A DNA stretch of 64,000 bases from Cryobacterium sp. GrIS_2_6 (GTDB lineage: Bacteria; Actinomycetota; Actinomycetes; Actinomycetales; Microbacteriaceae), in contig NZ_JAXCHP010000001.1 of the NCBI RefSeq assembly GCF_035984545.1, positions 496,001 through 560,000 of the forward strand. Direction: 5' to 3'. Below the pieces are notes generated by a model. The model did not search any database. It saw only the letters and a list, made by a program, of their open reading frames with translations, and was not told the DNA's origin. A program made the translations under genes and the position numbers. Positions 35,400 to 43,864 of the stretch are shown in pieces (within the stretch, counting starts at the first letter, position 1; each line of letters opens with the position of its first letter).

Positions 35400-35947
35400 G
35401 AATCGTCCGAGAGCCGACGGCACGGGCCCAGACACCGCAGCTTGATCCGGGAACATCGTGAGCGATCATTTATCATCGTGCGTTCATAGGCCTTGCCAGC
35501 GGCGCGTCTGCGCCGGTCCCTTCTGAGCAGACACCCTGCTGGCTACGGACACGCTGGCACCATTTCACTACCCCGAAAGTTGGATCGGGTAGCACCGACT
35601 CGCTCATCTCAGCAACGATCGTCGTCCAAGGTGCCGCAGTGAGGGTGTACTTTCCCTCACCGCTCCGCTGACCAGGACACGGGAGACGGGTACTCGAAAC
35701 AGTTCAGAGGAACACGGTCGCCTACTTTGCCACGGCGGGACCAAACCTGATTTCGGGCTTGGCGATCTTCACGTTGTCACGTACCAGAACGGTGTCCACC
35801 GTGCGGTCGAACCATTTCAGGCGATCCGGAAAAACACAAGGTGTTCGAGAGGAACACGTCTTCAACACGCGCTGCCAACCAAGCGGCGTCTTTATAATGG
35901 GCGCAGTGCGGCGGCAATCCGCTTGAACCCTGAAAGAGGAGATGGAC
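35400..35947. other. Gap with inverted repeat and promoter-like sequence
   Basis: There is an inverted repeat GTGAGGG...CCCTCAC at about 35639-35660. A perfect -10 box (TATAAT, 35893-35898) lies about 50 bases before the small gene at 35948, without a clear -35. A minus-strand frame ending at 35722 (FGPAVAK) may be a gene fragment. Confidence 0.4.
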
Positions 35948-36118
35948 ATGACGCTCACTGAAGAGATCGACGCCTTGGCAGAAGAAATGCGCGCCAAGTG
36001 GCTGCTGGTTGACTACGGCCTGCCAATAGACGTGTTCATGAAGATGGTCGCGGCCGAGAGCACGCGCACGTGGGAGGCGCTTCGCCTCATCGCGAGCCGT
36101 GTTGACGCCGGGGAATAG
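35948..36118 (+). CDS. Small helical hypothetical protein
   Basis: This encodes 56 residues: MTLTEEIDALAEEMRAKWLL, then DYGLPIDVFMKMVAAE and WEALRLIASRVDAGE. The ATG is preceded by AAGAGGAG at ideal distance, and a TATAAT box lies upstream. It is predicted all-helical, soluble and acidic. I do not recognise the family, but coding evidence is good. Confidence 0.65.
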   Translation: MTLTEEIDALAEEMRAKWLLVDYGLPIDVFMKMVAAESTRTWEALRLIASRVDAGE

Positions 36119-36217
36119 ATCCGACAGGGCCCAGCATTGGCGTGGAGAAAGTCCCGCTAGGCCGTGCCCCCGCCAGGACCATGCCAGTCGGGTGGGCCGC
36201 AGGCGGCGTCAGCGGCG

Positions 36218-36460
36218 TCAGCGAGCGTCGGGGTCCTCGCCGTTCGCGACGGCCTCGATCCAGTCCGTCGCGGCATCCGAGAGCGAGAAACCCGTCGGGC
36301 CGATGTGATAGATCCACCAGGGATCCGCAATGACTGCCCCGCCCGCCGCTCTGATCTCAGTGACCAGGTTCGGGGGTATGGAGATGGAATCGCCGTTGTT
36401 GGCCGTCAGCCACTCCTGCGTCTCCGGCGACAACTTGGTCCACCACTGCTCAATATTCAT
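36218..36460 (-). CDS. Small hypothetical protein
   Basis: This encodes 80 residues starting MNIEQWWTKLSPETQEWLTA, with DPWWIYHIGPTGFSLSDAAT and an acidic end (ANGEDPDAR). It is probably soluble. Similar short proteins occur in actinobacteria; no function is known to me. The ribosome-binding site is weak. Confidence 0.6.
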   Translation of the reverse strand: MNIEQWWTKLSPETQEWLTANNGDSISIPPNLVTEIRAAGGAVIADPWWIYHIGPTGFSLSDAATDWIEAVANGEDPDAR

Positions 36461-36689
36461 AGCCACGAGTCTGTCACTCTGCACGGGGCCGCGCTGTCCG
36501 TTACAACGGCCGGAGCTCGAGGGGGCCGACGCCGGAGGTCGTTCTTCGCATTGGGTTGAAGTGGCCTCGTGGACGGCCCGCCCCCATTCAGTTCAATGGC
36601 TTGGGGTGTCACGGGTGGGGGGCTCTTCGTGCGCCTCTGGCACGGTGGGTGTGGCGGATTGGGGAAAAGGGAAGCTCATTCGGCTTCAA
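36461..36689. other. Short gap
   Basis: No gene was seen between the small hypothetical gene and the IS3 remnant. Confidence 0.35.
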
Positions 36690-36922
36690 TATGGGGATCA
36701 TACCGATCTCGCCGTGGAGGCGCCGCTGGCTGAACCAGACGCTGTACTCGGCGACGGCGACGGCGGCGGCAATGGCGAACTCGAGGTCGTCGATGCCGCG
36801 CCAGGGTCGCGGTTGCGGATCAGCTCGACCTTGAAGAGCGAGTTGAAGGCTTCGGCCATCACCTTGTCGTAACGATCGCCTTTGGACCCAACCGAGGCGA
36901 CGGCGCCGACGTCGGTGAAGCG
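36690..36922 (-). pseudogene. IS3-family transposase (OrfB) remnant
   Basis: Two frames together carry the end of an IS3 integrase: RFTDVGAVASVGSKGDRYDK, then AEAFNSLFKVELIRN, then after a frame change WRGIDDLEFAIA and WFSQRRLHGEIGMIP. The N-terminal catalytic part is absent, and an internal expansion (AAAVAVAE) disrupts the helix. It is non-functional. Confidence 0.8.
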
Positions 36923-37052
36923 ATCGGTACGGCGAATGGCTCACCTTGTTCAAGACATGCGCTCGCAAGATCCGCCTGCTGGATGCACCTCGCGTGCGGT
37001 GGCCTTGCTTCTGAGTAGTGTCGCGTTGTCGACCCTGCCGGGCAGGATGCCG

Positions 37053-37613
37053 TTAGTGAGCCGAGAGCGGAGCGAGGTTGAGGTCGGCGGCGGCGAGCAC
37101 CTCGGCACCCGCATCGCGGAGCGCGGCCATGAAGGCGGCCTGGACGGATACCCCCAGAACCTCGGTGCCCTGGAACTCCAAGTCGGGTGCGGCGCACGCG
37201 TCGTGCACGACCGTAACAACGAGGCCGAGGTCGAGCGCGGCCCGGGCGGTCGCGTCGATACACATGCTGCTCATCATGCCCAGGATGACGAGGTGTTCGA
37301 TGCCCTCGTCCCTAATCAGCTGCTCGAGGCCGGTGCCGATGAAGGCGTTCGGGGAGCCTTTGGTCAAGTGGCGTTCGGTCGCCACCGGCGCTACAAGCGG
37401 GTAGATCTCAGCGCCCGCGGTCCCGGGGACGAAGAACGTCGCATCCGGTTCGGTGGCGAGGTGCTGAAAGTGCAGGACGGGGGTTCCGATCGCACGGGCC
37501 GTGTCGAGGACGCCCCGGGCGATGACCGCGGCGGACTCACTCCCGGTGAGGGGATATGCGCCTCCGGGGAAGTAGTCGTTCTGGATGTCAATGACCACAA
37601 TTCCAGTGCTCAC
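37053..37613 (-). CDS. Isochorismatase-family cysteine hydrolase
   Basis: This 186-residue protein has the family triad: Asp in VVIDIQNDYFPGGAYPL, Lys in ERHLTKGSPNAF and Cys in LGMMSSMCIDATARAAL. Members hydrolyse amides such as nicotinamide or ureidoacrylate, or isochorismate; the substrate cannot be told here. The GTG start follows GGAGAAG. It stands alone next to an IS3 remnant. Confidence 0.88.
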   Translation of the reverse strand: MSTGIVVIDIQNDYFPGGAYPLTGSESAAVIARGVLDTARAIGTPVLHFQHLATEPDATFFVPGTAGAEIYPLVAPVATERHLTKGSPNAFIGTGLEQLIRDEGIEHLVILGMMSSMCIDATARAALDLGLVVTVVHDACAAPDLEFQGTEVLGVSVQAAFMAALRDAGAEVLAAADLNLAPLSAH

Positions 37614-37770
37614 ACCTTCTCCGCTTCGTTTTTTGTGCCATCTTCCCACATGACTCTCATCGTCACGGGCAGGAACTGACCGTCAAGAACCAGGTCGACG
37701 CGCCGGCATCGGTCTGCCGTTTTGCTCACTCGGCTGCACGAACACGCTCGCCTGGACCCGCGAACGGATC

Positions 37771-38355
37771 TTGACTTGGGGAGGGTTCGTCGCGCGCACA
37801 ACGGGCCAGCAGGCCGGGATCGCAATTCACCTGCCACTGAACCGTCCGGCCAGCCAGGAATTGCAGGACGGCAGCGCATGGTTTCACTGGGTCAATTCTC
37901 ACTCGTCTCATTTACCTCCCATTCCCTTCTTCAACACTTACGGTGACCTTCGAATCGTCGCTCCTATATGCCCGGTATTTGGTCTCTACGGTTGCTTCAA
38001 TTACGGCGACAACACCTCACTGGGCGACGATGTCGTTCTCCGCGGCACAGACGAACCAACCGACACGTCAATAGAGGGTGGCCAGAAATTCCTCAATGGA
38101 CCTCGCGGCGCACAGAACTGGGAATTCGTTCAACTGCACCGCTACACCTGGGATCCCTTGTATCCGCCCAGTGAATCCATCGCCTTGGGTCAGGCCATGT
38201 TCGATGCCCCCGAGCAGCACCTGAACGTCAGATTTGCCTTGGGCCAGACCCTTGTCAATGACTGCCAGACCAATGCTTCGATCAGTGCGGAAGACGAGTT
38301 GGTGCTTCTCCTCAACGGCCGTGCCAACGGCACCCCCTACAACTGCAAACCGTGA
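37771..38355 (+). CDS. Hypothetical protein, possibly 5'-truncated, first of an exported trio
   Basis: The frame reads FNTYGDLRIVAPICPVFGLY and WEFVQLHRYTWDPLYPPSES, and ends RANGTPYNCKP. It contains four Cys, suggesting disulfides in an exported protein, but no signal peptide is visible at any start, so the 5' end may be lost or misread. Its stop overlaps a GTG that precedes the next gene, so the two are linked. I do not recognise the family. Confidence 0.5.
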   Translation: MTWGGFVARTTGQQAGIAIHLPLNRPASQELQDGSAWFHWVNSHSSHLPPIPFFNTYGDLRIVAPICPVFGLYGCFNYGDNTSLGDDVVLRGTDEPTDTSIEGGQKFLNGPRGAQNWEFVQLHRYTWDPLYPPSESIALGQAMFDAPEQHLNVRFALGQTLVNDCQTNASISAEDELVLLLNGRANGTPYNCKP

Positions 38356-38363
38356 GGACCATC

Positions 38364-39215
38364 ATGAGAAAACGCACTCGTTTCGGCTTGGCCGGCCTCG
38401 CCGCCATCGGCCTGGCAGCACTGGTCGTCGCCAACCTTCCCGGCCACGCGGAAGCGGCCGTGAACTTCAGCGATCCCAGCGTCGGCTTCCGTGACCAAGC
38501 CAGCGGCGCATACCTGCGCATCGATCTGGACTCCACGGCTGCTGGAGTGGGCCAGTTCTACTTCAGCGCACCGGGCGTGGGACTCGTCGTCCCCGCGAAG
38601 CCGGCGACCCTGGACCCACACAGCGCCCATGACGAGCAGTTCCGCTTCGATGGTGCCGGCACCCAGTATGCCTCGGCTGTGCTGACCAGCGACATCGCCC
38701 AACCCGTTCCGAGCGGGGCATCGGGCACGGCAACGATCAAAGTCATCGGTCATGACGACCCGACCGAGCGCACCGCGAACGTGGAAGTCTGGATCAACGG
38801 CAAGCACTTCACCCTGAAAGCTGCGCCCGCCCCGCACAACGCCGGCCCCACCCTGACCGCGGTCATCACAGCGCTCAAGGCAACAGACCTGGGTGCGCTC
38901 TACGATCTGGGAGACCCGAGCCTGCGAAACGGGCTCACCCGGGAACAGTTCGTCGCCACCATCGGCGCTACCGGCGGCGGCAGCGTCACAGGTTTGACTC
39001 CCACAGGCGCCACGACTTACGTCACAACTAGTGCCGGGGCGGACTTCGCGCTCACCCCGATCACCTTCGACTACGTCAAGAACGGTGTTCCCGGTGAAGT
39101 CACAGCCCACCTCCGCCTCATCTACACCGGAGGCCAGTGGCGCTACATGACGATGCAACCAGACAACGCGCCCTCGAACTCGGACAGCAACACGCCCGAC
39201 CCGACCGTGCCCTAG
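38364..39215 (+). CDS. Secreted protein of unknown function
   Basis: This 283-residue protein has a classical signal peptide (MRKRTRFGLAGLAAIGLAAL, cleavage near GHAEAA). The mature part is beta-rich (NFSDPSVGFRDQASGAYLRI, FTLKAAPAPHNAG) and ends in a low-complexity tail (NAPSNSDSNTPDPTVP). It is the middle of three genes for exported proteins. It might be a surface or secreted factor; no enzyme motif is visible. Confidence 0.72.
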   Translation: MRKRTRFGLAGLAAIGLAALVVANLPGHAEAAVNFSDPSVGFRDQASGAYLRIDLDSTAAGVGQFYFSAPGVGLVVPAKPATLDPHSAHDEQFRFDGAGTQYASAVLTSDIAQPVPSGASGTATIKVIGHDDPTERTANVEVWINGKHFTLKAAPAPHNAGPTLTAVITALKATDLGALYDLGDPSLRNGLTREQFVATIGATGGGSVTGLTPTGATTYVTTSAGADFALTPITFDYVKNGVPGEVTAHLRLIYTGGQWRYMTMQPDNAPSNSDSNTPDPTVP

Positions 39216-39256
39216 TATCCCAATTGACCAACGCGACGCGGCAAGCAAGGAGAACG

Positions 39257-39703
39257 ATGCGAAGAACGACTCGGTTCCTGAGCGTGGTGACCGCAGCCAG
39301 CATGTGTTTGCTCTTGCTGACTGGCTGCGTGCCCGGACAATCCATCGACAGCCTGGCCAAACAACCCGAAGCCGCATTGACCTACCCCGGCAGCACCGAT
39401 GTCCGCACCAACAATGTCCCAGGGCGGGTTCAATTCGGCCTCGATGGCGGCGACGTGGCCATCACCGGTATATCCGGGACGACAACCCACACGCAACGCG
39501 AGGTCATCGCCTTCTACTCGCACGCACTGGCAGCGAACGGCTGGACACAGCCCAGAGACGATCCTCGAGCAGAAACCGCGTCGGGACTGCCCTCTCACTT
39601 TATGCAATGGGACAAGACGAAGCCCTACCTCACGTATGTCATCGAAGTCTGGACTGAGGGTGAAACAACGAAGTATTACACGCAGCTGAAATCGCTGCGG
39701 TAG
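39257..39703 (+). CDS. Lipoprotein of unknown function
   Basis: This 148-residue protein has a lipoprotein signal: MRRTTRFLSVVTAASMCLLL followed by LTGCVPG with the lipidated Cys. AAGGAG precedes the ATG. The mature part contains VITGISGTTTHT-like and EVIAFYSHALAANGWTQP sequence, similar in pattern to small periplasmic-type domains. It lies 41 bases after the secreted protein gene, probably co-transcribed. Confidence 0.75.
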   Translation: MRRTTRFLSVVTAASMCLLLLTGCVPGQSIDSLAKQPEAALTYPGSTDVRTNNVPGRVQFGLDGGDVAITGISGTTTHTQREVIAFYSHALAANGWTQPRDDPRAETASGLPSHFMQWDKTKPYLTYVIEVWTEGETTKYYTQLKSLR

Positions 39704-40111
39704 TTCGTTTGATTCGCGGTCTGAAAAGGGATGCCACTTCAGATCCAACTCCGGGGTGCAGAAACGTCTGCCGTTCTGAGATAGACCGATCACACCACCG
39801 TGGAACGGTCCCGCAAGGGGTTCCGCTTACGGACATGCCAGCCAAGACTTGCGTTCGGTTCGATCCGTAGGATTACGCTCATGCTCCCAACCGCTGAACT
39901 CGCAGTGCCGACGGCCGAAGACCTTGAGCTCGTTGAACTCGCAAGAGAGGTCATCGACGCGAACACGGACGCCGGGCCCGATGAAGATGGTGCACACACC
40001 ATGGGCGCGGCAGTTCGAGACGCCGACGGCTGGCTATGTCAACCCAACTGGGACCCACCTGGGCAATCTAAGCGGGACCCGGAGTCTGATCACCACGAGT
40101 GATACTGGTGT

Positions 40112-40420
40112 ATGCGCGTAGAGATTCTTCATATTGATGAGTGTCCGAATTGGATGGAGGCGGGGACGCGGGTGGAGGCGGCGCTGACCGAGTTGGGTCG
40201 AGTCGATGTCGAGGTGACGTATCGCCTGCTGACAGATAGCGTCCAGGCCGCGGCGGTCCCGTTTGCAGGCTCGCCGACGTTCCTTCTCGATGGTGTGGAT
40301 GCGTTCCCGTCGGATGGACGAACCTCCGATCTGGCGTGCCGGGTCTATCGCATTGACACCGGTTTCGCTGGCGTTCCCTCTGTCGCGCAGCTCGTCGAGG
40401 CGATCCAGAACCACGCCTGA
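40112..40420 (+). CDS. Thioredoxin-like passenger protein in IS21
   Basis: This 102-residue protein starts MRVEILHIDECPNWMEAGTR and contains FAGSPTFLLDGVDAF with the cis-Pro of the thioredoxin fold. It resembles the small thioredoxin-like (DF family) proteins often encoded near mercury or arsenic genes. It has only one Cys in the CPNW position. It lies inside the IS21 ends, opposite to istB. Function as a passenger is unknown; a metal or redox role is only inferred. Confidence 0.75.
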   Translation: MRVEILHIDECPNWMEAGTRVEAALTELGRVDVEVTYRLLTDSVQAAAVPFAGSPTFLLDGVDAFPSDGRTSDLACRVYRIDTGFAGVPSVAQLVEAIQNHA

Positions 40421-40454
40421 CCCTGGGCTCGTTCCCGCGCCAGGGATGCCACTA

Positions 40455-41279
40455 TCAGCCGCTGATCGTTGCTGTCGCGGCTCGTTGTTTCTGCGTGTGG
40501 GCGAGCCGGTAGGAGTCGGTGCCGGTTTCGATGATGGTGCCGTTGAACGTCAGTCGGTCGACGATCGCCGCGCAGAGCCGCGGGTCCGTGAAGGTCTTCG
40601 TCCAACCGGAGAACGACTCGTTTGATGCGATCGCGATTGAATTGTTCTCCTCCCTCTCGGTCAGGACTTGAAAGAGGAGTTCCGCGCCTCTTCGGTCGAG
40701 TTCCATGTAGCCCAGTTCGTCGATCATGAGCAGGTCGACCCTTCCGTAACGGGCGATGGTCCGGGCGAGGTTCTTCTCGTCGGCGGCTTCGACGAGTTCG
40801 TTCACGAGCCGGGTTGCGAGCGTGTATTTGACCCGGAACCCTTTCTCTGCCGCCGCGGTGCCGAGGGCGATGAGTAAGTGCGACTTGCCGGTGCCCGAGT
40901 CACCGATGAGACAGAGCGGCTGGCCTCGTCGAACCCAGTCGCCGGTAGCAAGGGTGTTGATCGTGGCCGGATTGATGTTCGAGTTGGCGTCAAAGTCGAA
41001 GTCCCCAAGCCACTTATCCCGAGGGAACCCCGCCGCCTTGACGCGGCGAACGGAGGAGCGCCGGTCGCGGTCGTCGCACTCCGCCAACAGCAGCTCCGCC
41101 AGGAACCCTTGATAGGAGAGCTGCTCTTTCTGCGCAGTGGTCGTGGCTTCCTCGACGACCGCACGAATTGTCGGAAGGCGAAGCCGCCGACAGGCCTGAT
41201 CGATGGCTGCATTCGCGGCTTCCTCGGTGAGGCCTCGCCTTCTCCGCAGGATGGTGGTGATGGTTGTCATAGTGGTCAT
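40455..41279 (-). CDS. istB: IS21 helper ATPase IstB
   Basis: This is a 274-residue AAA+ protein with Walker A CLIGDSGTGKSHLLIALG, Walker B LLMIDELGYME and the end ESFSGWTKTFTDPRLCAAIV. An N-terminal Thr-rich stretch (MTTMTTITTI) may indicate that a later start is used. It overlaps istA by 4 bases (ATGA). Confidence 0.93.
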   Translation of the reverse strand: MTTMTTITTILRRRRGLTEEAANAAIDQACRRLRLPTIRAVVEEATTTAQKEQLSYQGFLAELLLAECDDRDRRSSVRRVKAAGFPRDKWLGDFDFDANSNINPATINTLATGDWVRRGQPLCLIGDSGTGKSHLLIALGTAAAEKGFRVKYTLATRLVNELVEAADEKNLARTIARYGRVDLLMIDELGYMELDRRGAELLFQVLTEREENNSIAIASNESFSGWTKTFTDPRLCAAIVDRLTFNGTIIETGTDSYRLAHTQKQRAATATISG

Positions 41280-42952
41280 GAACCTGTTCCCTTCTTGACG
41301 CTGGGCTCTGTGTCGGGTGTCGTTCGATCGGACATGCGGAGCAGCTGGTCGTAAGCGGCAACGGATGGCAAGGGCCTGGTGTCGGCCGGAAGGCCGGCAA
41401 TAACGGCGGCCGGGTCCGCGAGACGGCGCTGAGTAAGACTGACCACTCGCCGCTCCGGACCACGAGCTTGATCGGCGAGGTGACGGTCCAACCCGGACCC
41501 ACCCAAGGCTTCGTGGCGTCGGGCCTCGACCGCGACGACATCGGCGGTGACGGCGCCGACCGTCAGTGCGGCGGTCATGCCGGCGACAACGGCCTGAGCA
41601 GCCATCGAACGGTGCAGCAGCAGAACGTCGATCAGGGCTCGGGTGCCACCAGCATCACCATCGGTCTTCCGTGCCGCGGCCCAGAACGCTTCATGAGCTG
41701 AGGTGAAGTGACCGGTCGCCCTGGCGTGAGCGAGAGCGGTCGAACCGGGGAAAGCGCCGGGCTTGCGCTGGAGGACCTCGAGGTAATGGTCGAGATTCAC
41801 GCTCTGCCCGTGCAGTGCGACCACCCGAGGATGCCTGGCAATCACGGTTCGGCCATCAAAGATGACTACTTCCGATGCGCGGAGCGACACCCTCACAGTG
41901 CGGCCGATGAACCGGGCCGGGACAGAATACGACGCCATTCGCACCCGGACCAGACTCGACCGGCTCACCCGAGGCGTCAACGACAGGCCCGGCTCGAACC
42001 GCTCCGCCGTGATCGGTGCCAGCAGCTCCCGCTCAAGAGCGAAGTCCTGAGCCACTGTGCGGATGCGGTCGCCGATCCTGCGGTTCTCGTCGTCGAGATC
42101 CCACTGACGGACCTTCTGATTCAGTTCGGCGAGGGTGTCCACGACGGGCATGGGTGAGAGGTGGGTGCGGCGGAACCGGCCGACGTCACCCTCGATGCCG
42201 CCCTTCTCATGAGCGCCCTCGATCCCGGGGTGGCAGTAAAACGCATCGAATCCATAGTGTGAGCGGAACAGGACCCACCGTTGGTTCTCGGTGCGCTGCC
42301 GGCCGGTGCCGTAGATGACCTTCACGACGGCGTCGGTGAGATTGTCGTAGCGGATGTGCCGGGTCGGGATCCCGCCGATGTCCTCGAACGCGTCGATGTG
42401 GCCCTCGAGGAACGCTTCCTGCGCTTGCGTCGGATAGATCCGGTGGATCGCCTTCCCCGAGTGCGAGAGGCGGAAGGCGAACATGTGGCATTTCGTTTTC
42501 ACCCCAGCGAGCACCACCCAGACCTCGCCGAAATCGACCTCTGCTTCCGCGCCAGGCGCGTGCTCCTGCGGGACGAACACCTCGGGCAACCGGCCCGCCT
42601 CGACATCTATCTCCGGCCGACGACGGCGAACATAGTCACGGACCGTCGAATACGACAGCTCGGTCGCGTCGTGCTCTTCCGCAAGGCGGGCGAAGATCCG
42701 TCTCGCCGTGTGCCGCTGCTTCTTGGGTCCGTCGAGGTCCTGGCGGAGCATCTCGTCGATCGCCGGTTTGAATACGTCCAACCGAGGTGCGGTTCGCACC
42801 CTCGGTTTCCGGGCCGGCGGTTCCGCCTGCGCCAGGGCCTGCCGCACCGTCGGCCGCCCGACTCCGTGTCTTCGGGCCAGCTCCCTGATCGAGAGGCCCT
42901 CCACGCGCGCATCACGTCTGATCCGCGCGAACAACTCCACCCGAAACTCCAT
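41276..42952 (-). CDS. istA: IS21 transposase IstA
   Basis: This is a 558-residue DDE transposase. The N-terminal HTH is LSIRELARRHGVGRPTVRQA; the catalytic core has EAEVDFGEVWVVLAG and IRYDNLTDAVVKV, then CHPGIEGAHEKGGIEGDVG with the catalytic Glu. The C-terminal SH3-like part contains ASYSVPARFIGRTV. The frame is intact. Confidence 0.93.
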   Translation of the reverse strand: MEFRVELFARIRRDARVEGLSIRELARRHGVGRPTVRQALAQAEPPARKPRVRTAPRLDVFKPAIDEMLRQDLDGPKKQRHTARRIFARLAEEHDATELSYSTVRDYVRRRRPEIDVEAGRLPEVFVPQEHAPGAEAEVDFGEVWVVLAGVKTKCHMFAFRLSHSGKAIHRIYPTQAQEAFLEGHIDAFEDIGGIPTRHIRYDNLTDAVVKVIYGTGRQRTENQRWVLFRSHYGFDAFYCHPGIEGAHEKGGIEGDVGRFRRTHLSPMPVVDTLAELNQKVRQWDLDDENRRIGDRIRTVAQDFALERELLAPITAERFEPGLSLTPRVSRSSLVRVRMASYSVPARFIGRTVRVSLRASEVVIFDGRTVIARHPRVVALHGQSVNLDHYLEVLQRKPGAFPGSTALAHARATGHFTSAHEAFWAAARKTDGDAGGTRALIDVLLLHRSMAAQAVVAGMTAALTVGAVTADVVAVEARRHEALGGSGLDRHLADQARGPERRVVSLTQRRLADPAAVIAGLPADTRPLPSVAAYDQLLRMSDRTTPDTEPSVKKGTGS

Positions 42953-43864
42953 CCGAAACCTCCACCTTGAGCAACGAAAACACGTTGCAACGACGGTGGA
43001 GGTGGGTCCGGCTTAGATTTCCCCAGACACCCCGAAACAGCCGAAGTGGGTCCCGCTTAGATTGCCCTGGTGGGTCCGAATAACACTGCCATAGTCAGAC
43101 GGCCGCATGTTCGCTGGGGTGAATCTGTTCCACTTCACCGGCGGTCCGTGCGCCGAGCTGGTTGCACTTGGCGCGGCGCGTGCACAGGGCGGGCGAGAAA
43201 TCACGACAATCGTCGCTGTTGGCAATCACGGGCGCGGTGTTGTCGGACCGTGCGGTCGTGACCGGCAGGTCCTTTTCGATTACTACCCCGGCATCAGGGT
43301 GCTTCTTCCGGCCGCCGAGGGTGTTCGTGTCGCCACCATTGAGACCCTGATGCCGTTTGCCGCGTCATGGACTATGGAGGGCGGCACTCAGCAGTTCGAC
43401 GAAGAGCGTTTCCGCTGACGACCGGCGGAATCGATTGAGGTTCGCCTTGCGGACGGGGAATCCGAGTTTGAGGAGCGACGCTAAAATCCCTGTCATGGGG
43501 ATTCGTCAAACATTTGCGCGTGCTCTACGGACAGGCACGCGAGTGCGGATACTGAGTGATCCGATCTTCGGGGCCCATTCAGCGAGCCCTGCTCCGGGAC
43601 CGTCCAGTCGTCTGAACGAGCGCACGGTCTCACACCGGCAGCGGCTCGGGAAAGCAAGTTCGTCTATTGGATCGACTTCGACACGCCGCAGCTCGAAAGG
43701 GACGGTGACGGCCCATATTCCGCCTCGCTGACGGCGCTCACTGAAATTCCCTAGTTCTTCTCACTGAAATTCCCCACTCCGGGTCGCTTCCGCTCATAGA
43801 AGCGGGCCTTCCTCGATGCTGATGGTCTTCGACCACACACCAGCCCGAGAAAGGCCCTACTCCT

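Larger units (their letters stand above)
40031..43097 (-). mobile_element. IS21-family element 3 with a passenger gene
   Basis: The element is 3067 bp with ends TGGCTATG (left) and TGACTATG (right, inverted) and a 6-bp target duplication GACGGC (40025-40030 and 43098-43103). Long inner repeats lie near both ends: at the left GGGACCCACCTGGGCAATC..., at the right its inverted match with GGGCAATCTAAGCGGGACCC. Between the left repeat and istB lies a thioredoxin-like gene on the opposite strand, so the gene travels with the element. Confidence 0.9.
39881..43418 (+). pseudogene. Cytidine deaminase-family gene, split by IS21
   Basis: The 5' part (39881-40030) encodes 50 residues (VIDANTDAGPDEDGAHTMGA ending VRDADG). 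The 3' part (43104-43418) continues RMFAGVNLFHFTGGPCAELV and ends QQFDEERFR. Joined across one GACGGC copy, it gives 154 codons in frame. The zinc site shows PCAE; the usual PCGxC motif reads GPCGRDRQ, with Asp in place of the second Cys, which fits the blasticidin-S-deaminase-like subgroup. The insertion abolishes the enzyme. Confidence 0.9.

Noticed and set aside
35722..35997. Minus-strand frame ending FGPAVAK
   Set aside because: The last 40 residues look coding-like, but the frame runs through the promoter and start of the small plus-strand gene and has no proper start. It may be a fragment; there is not enough to annotate.
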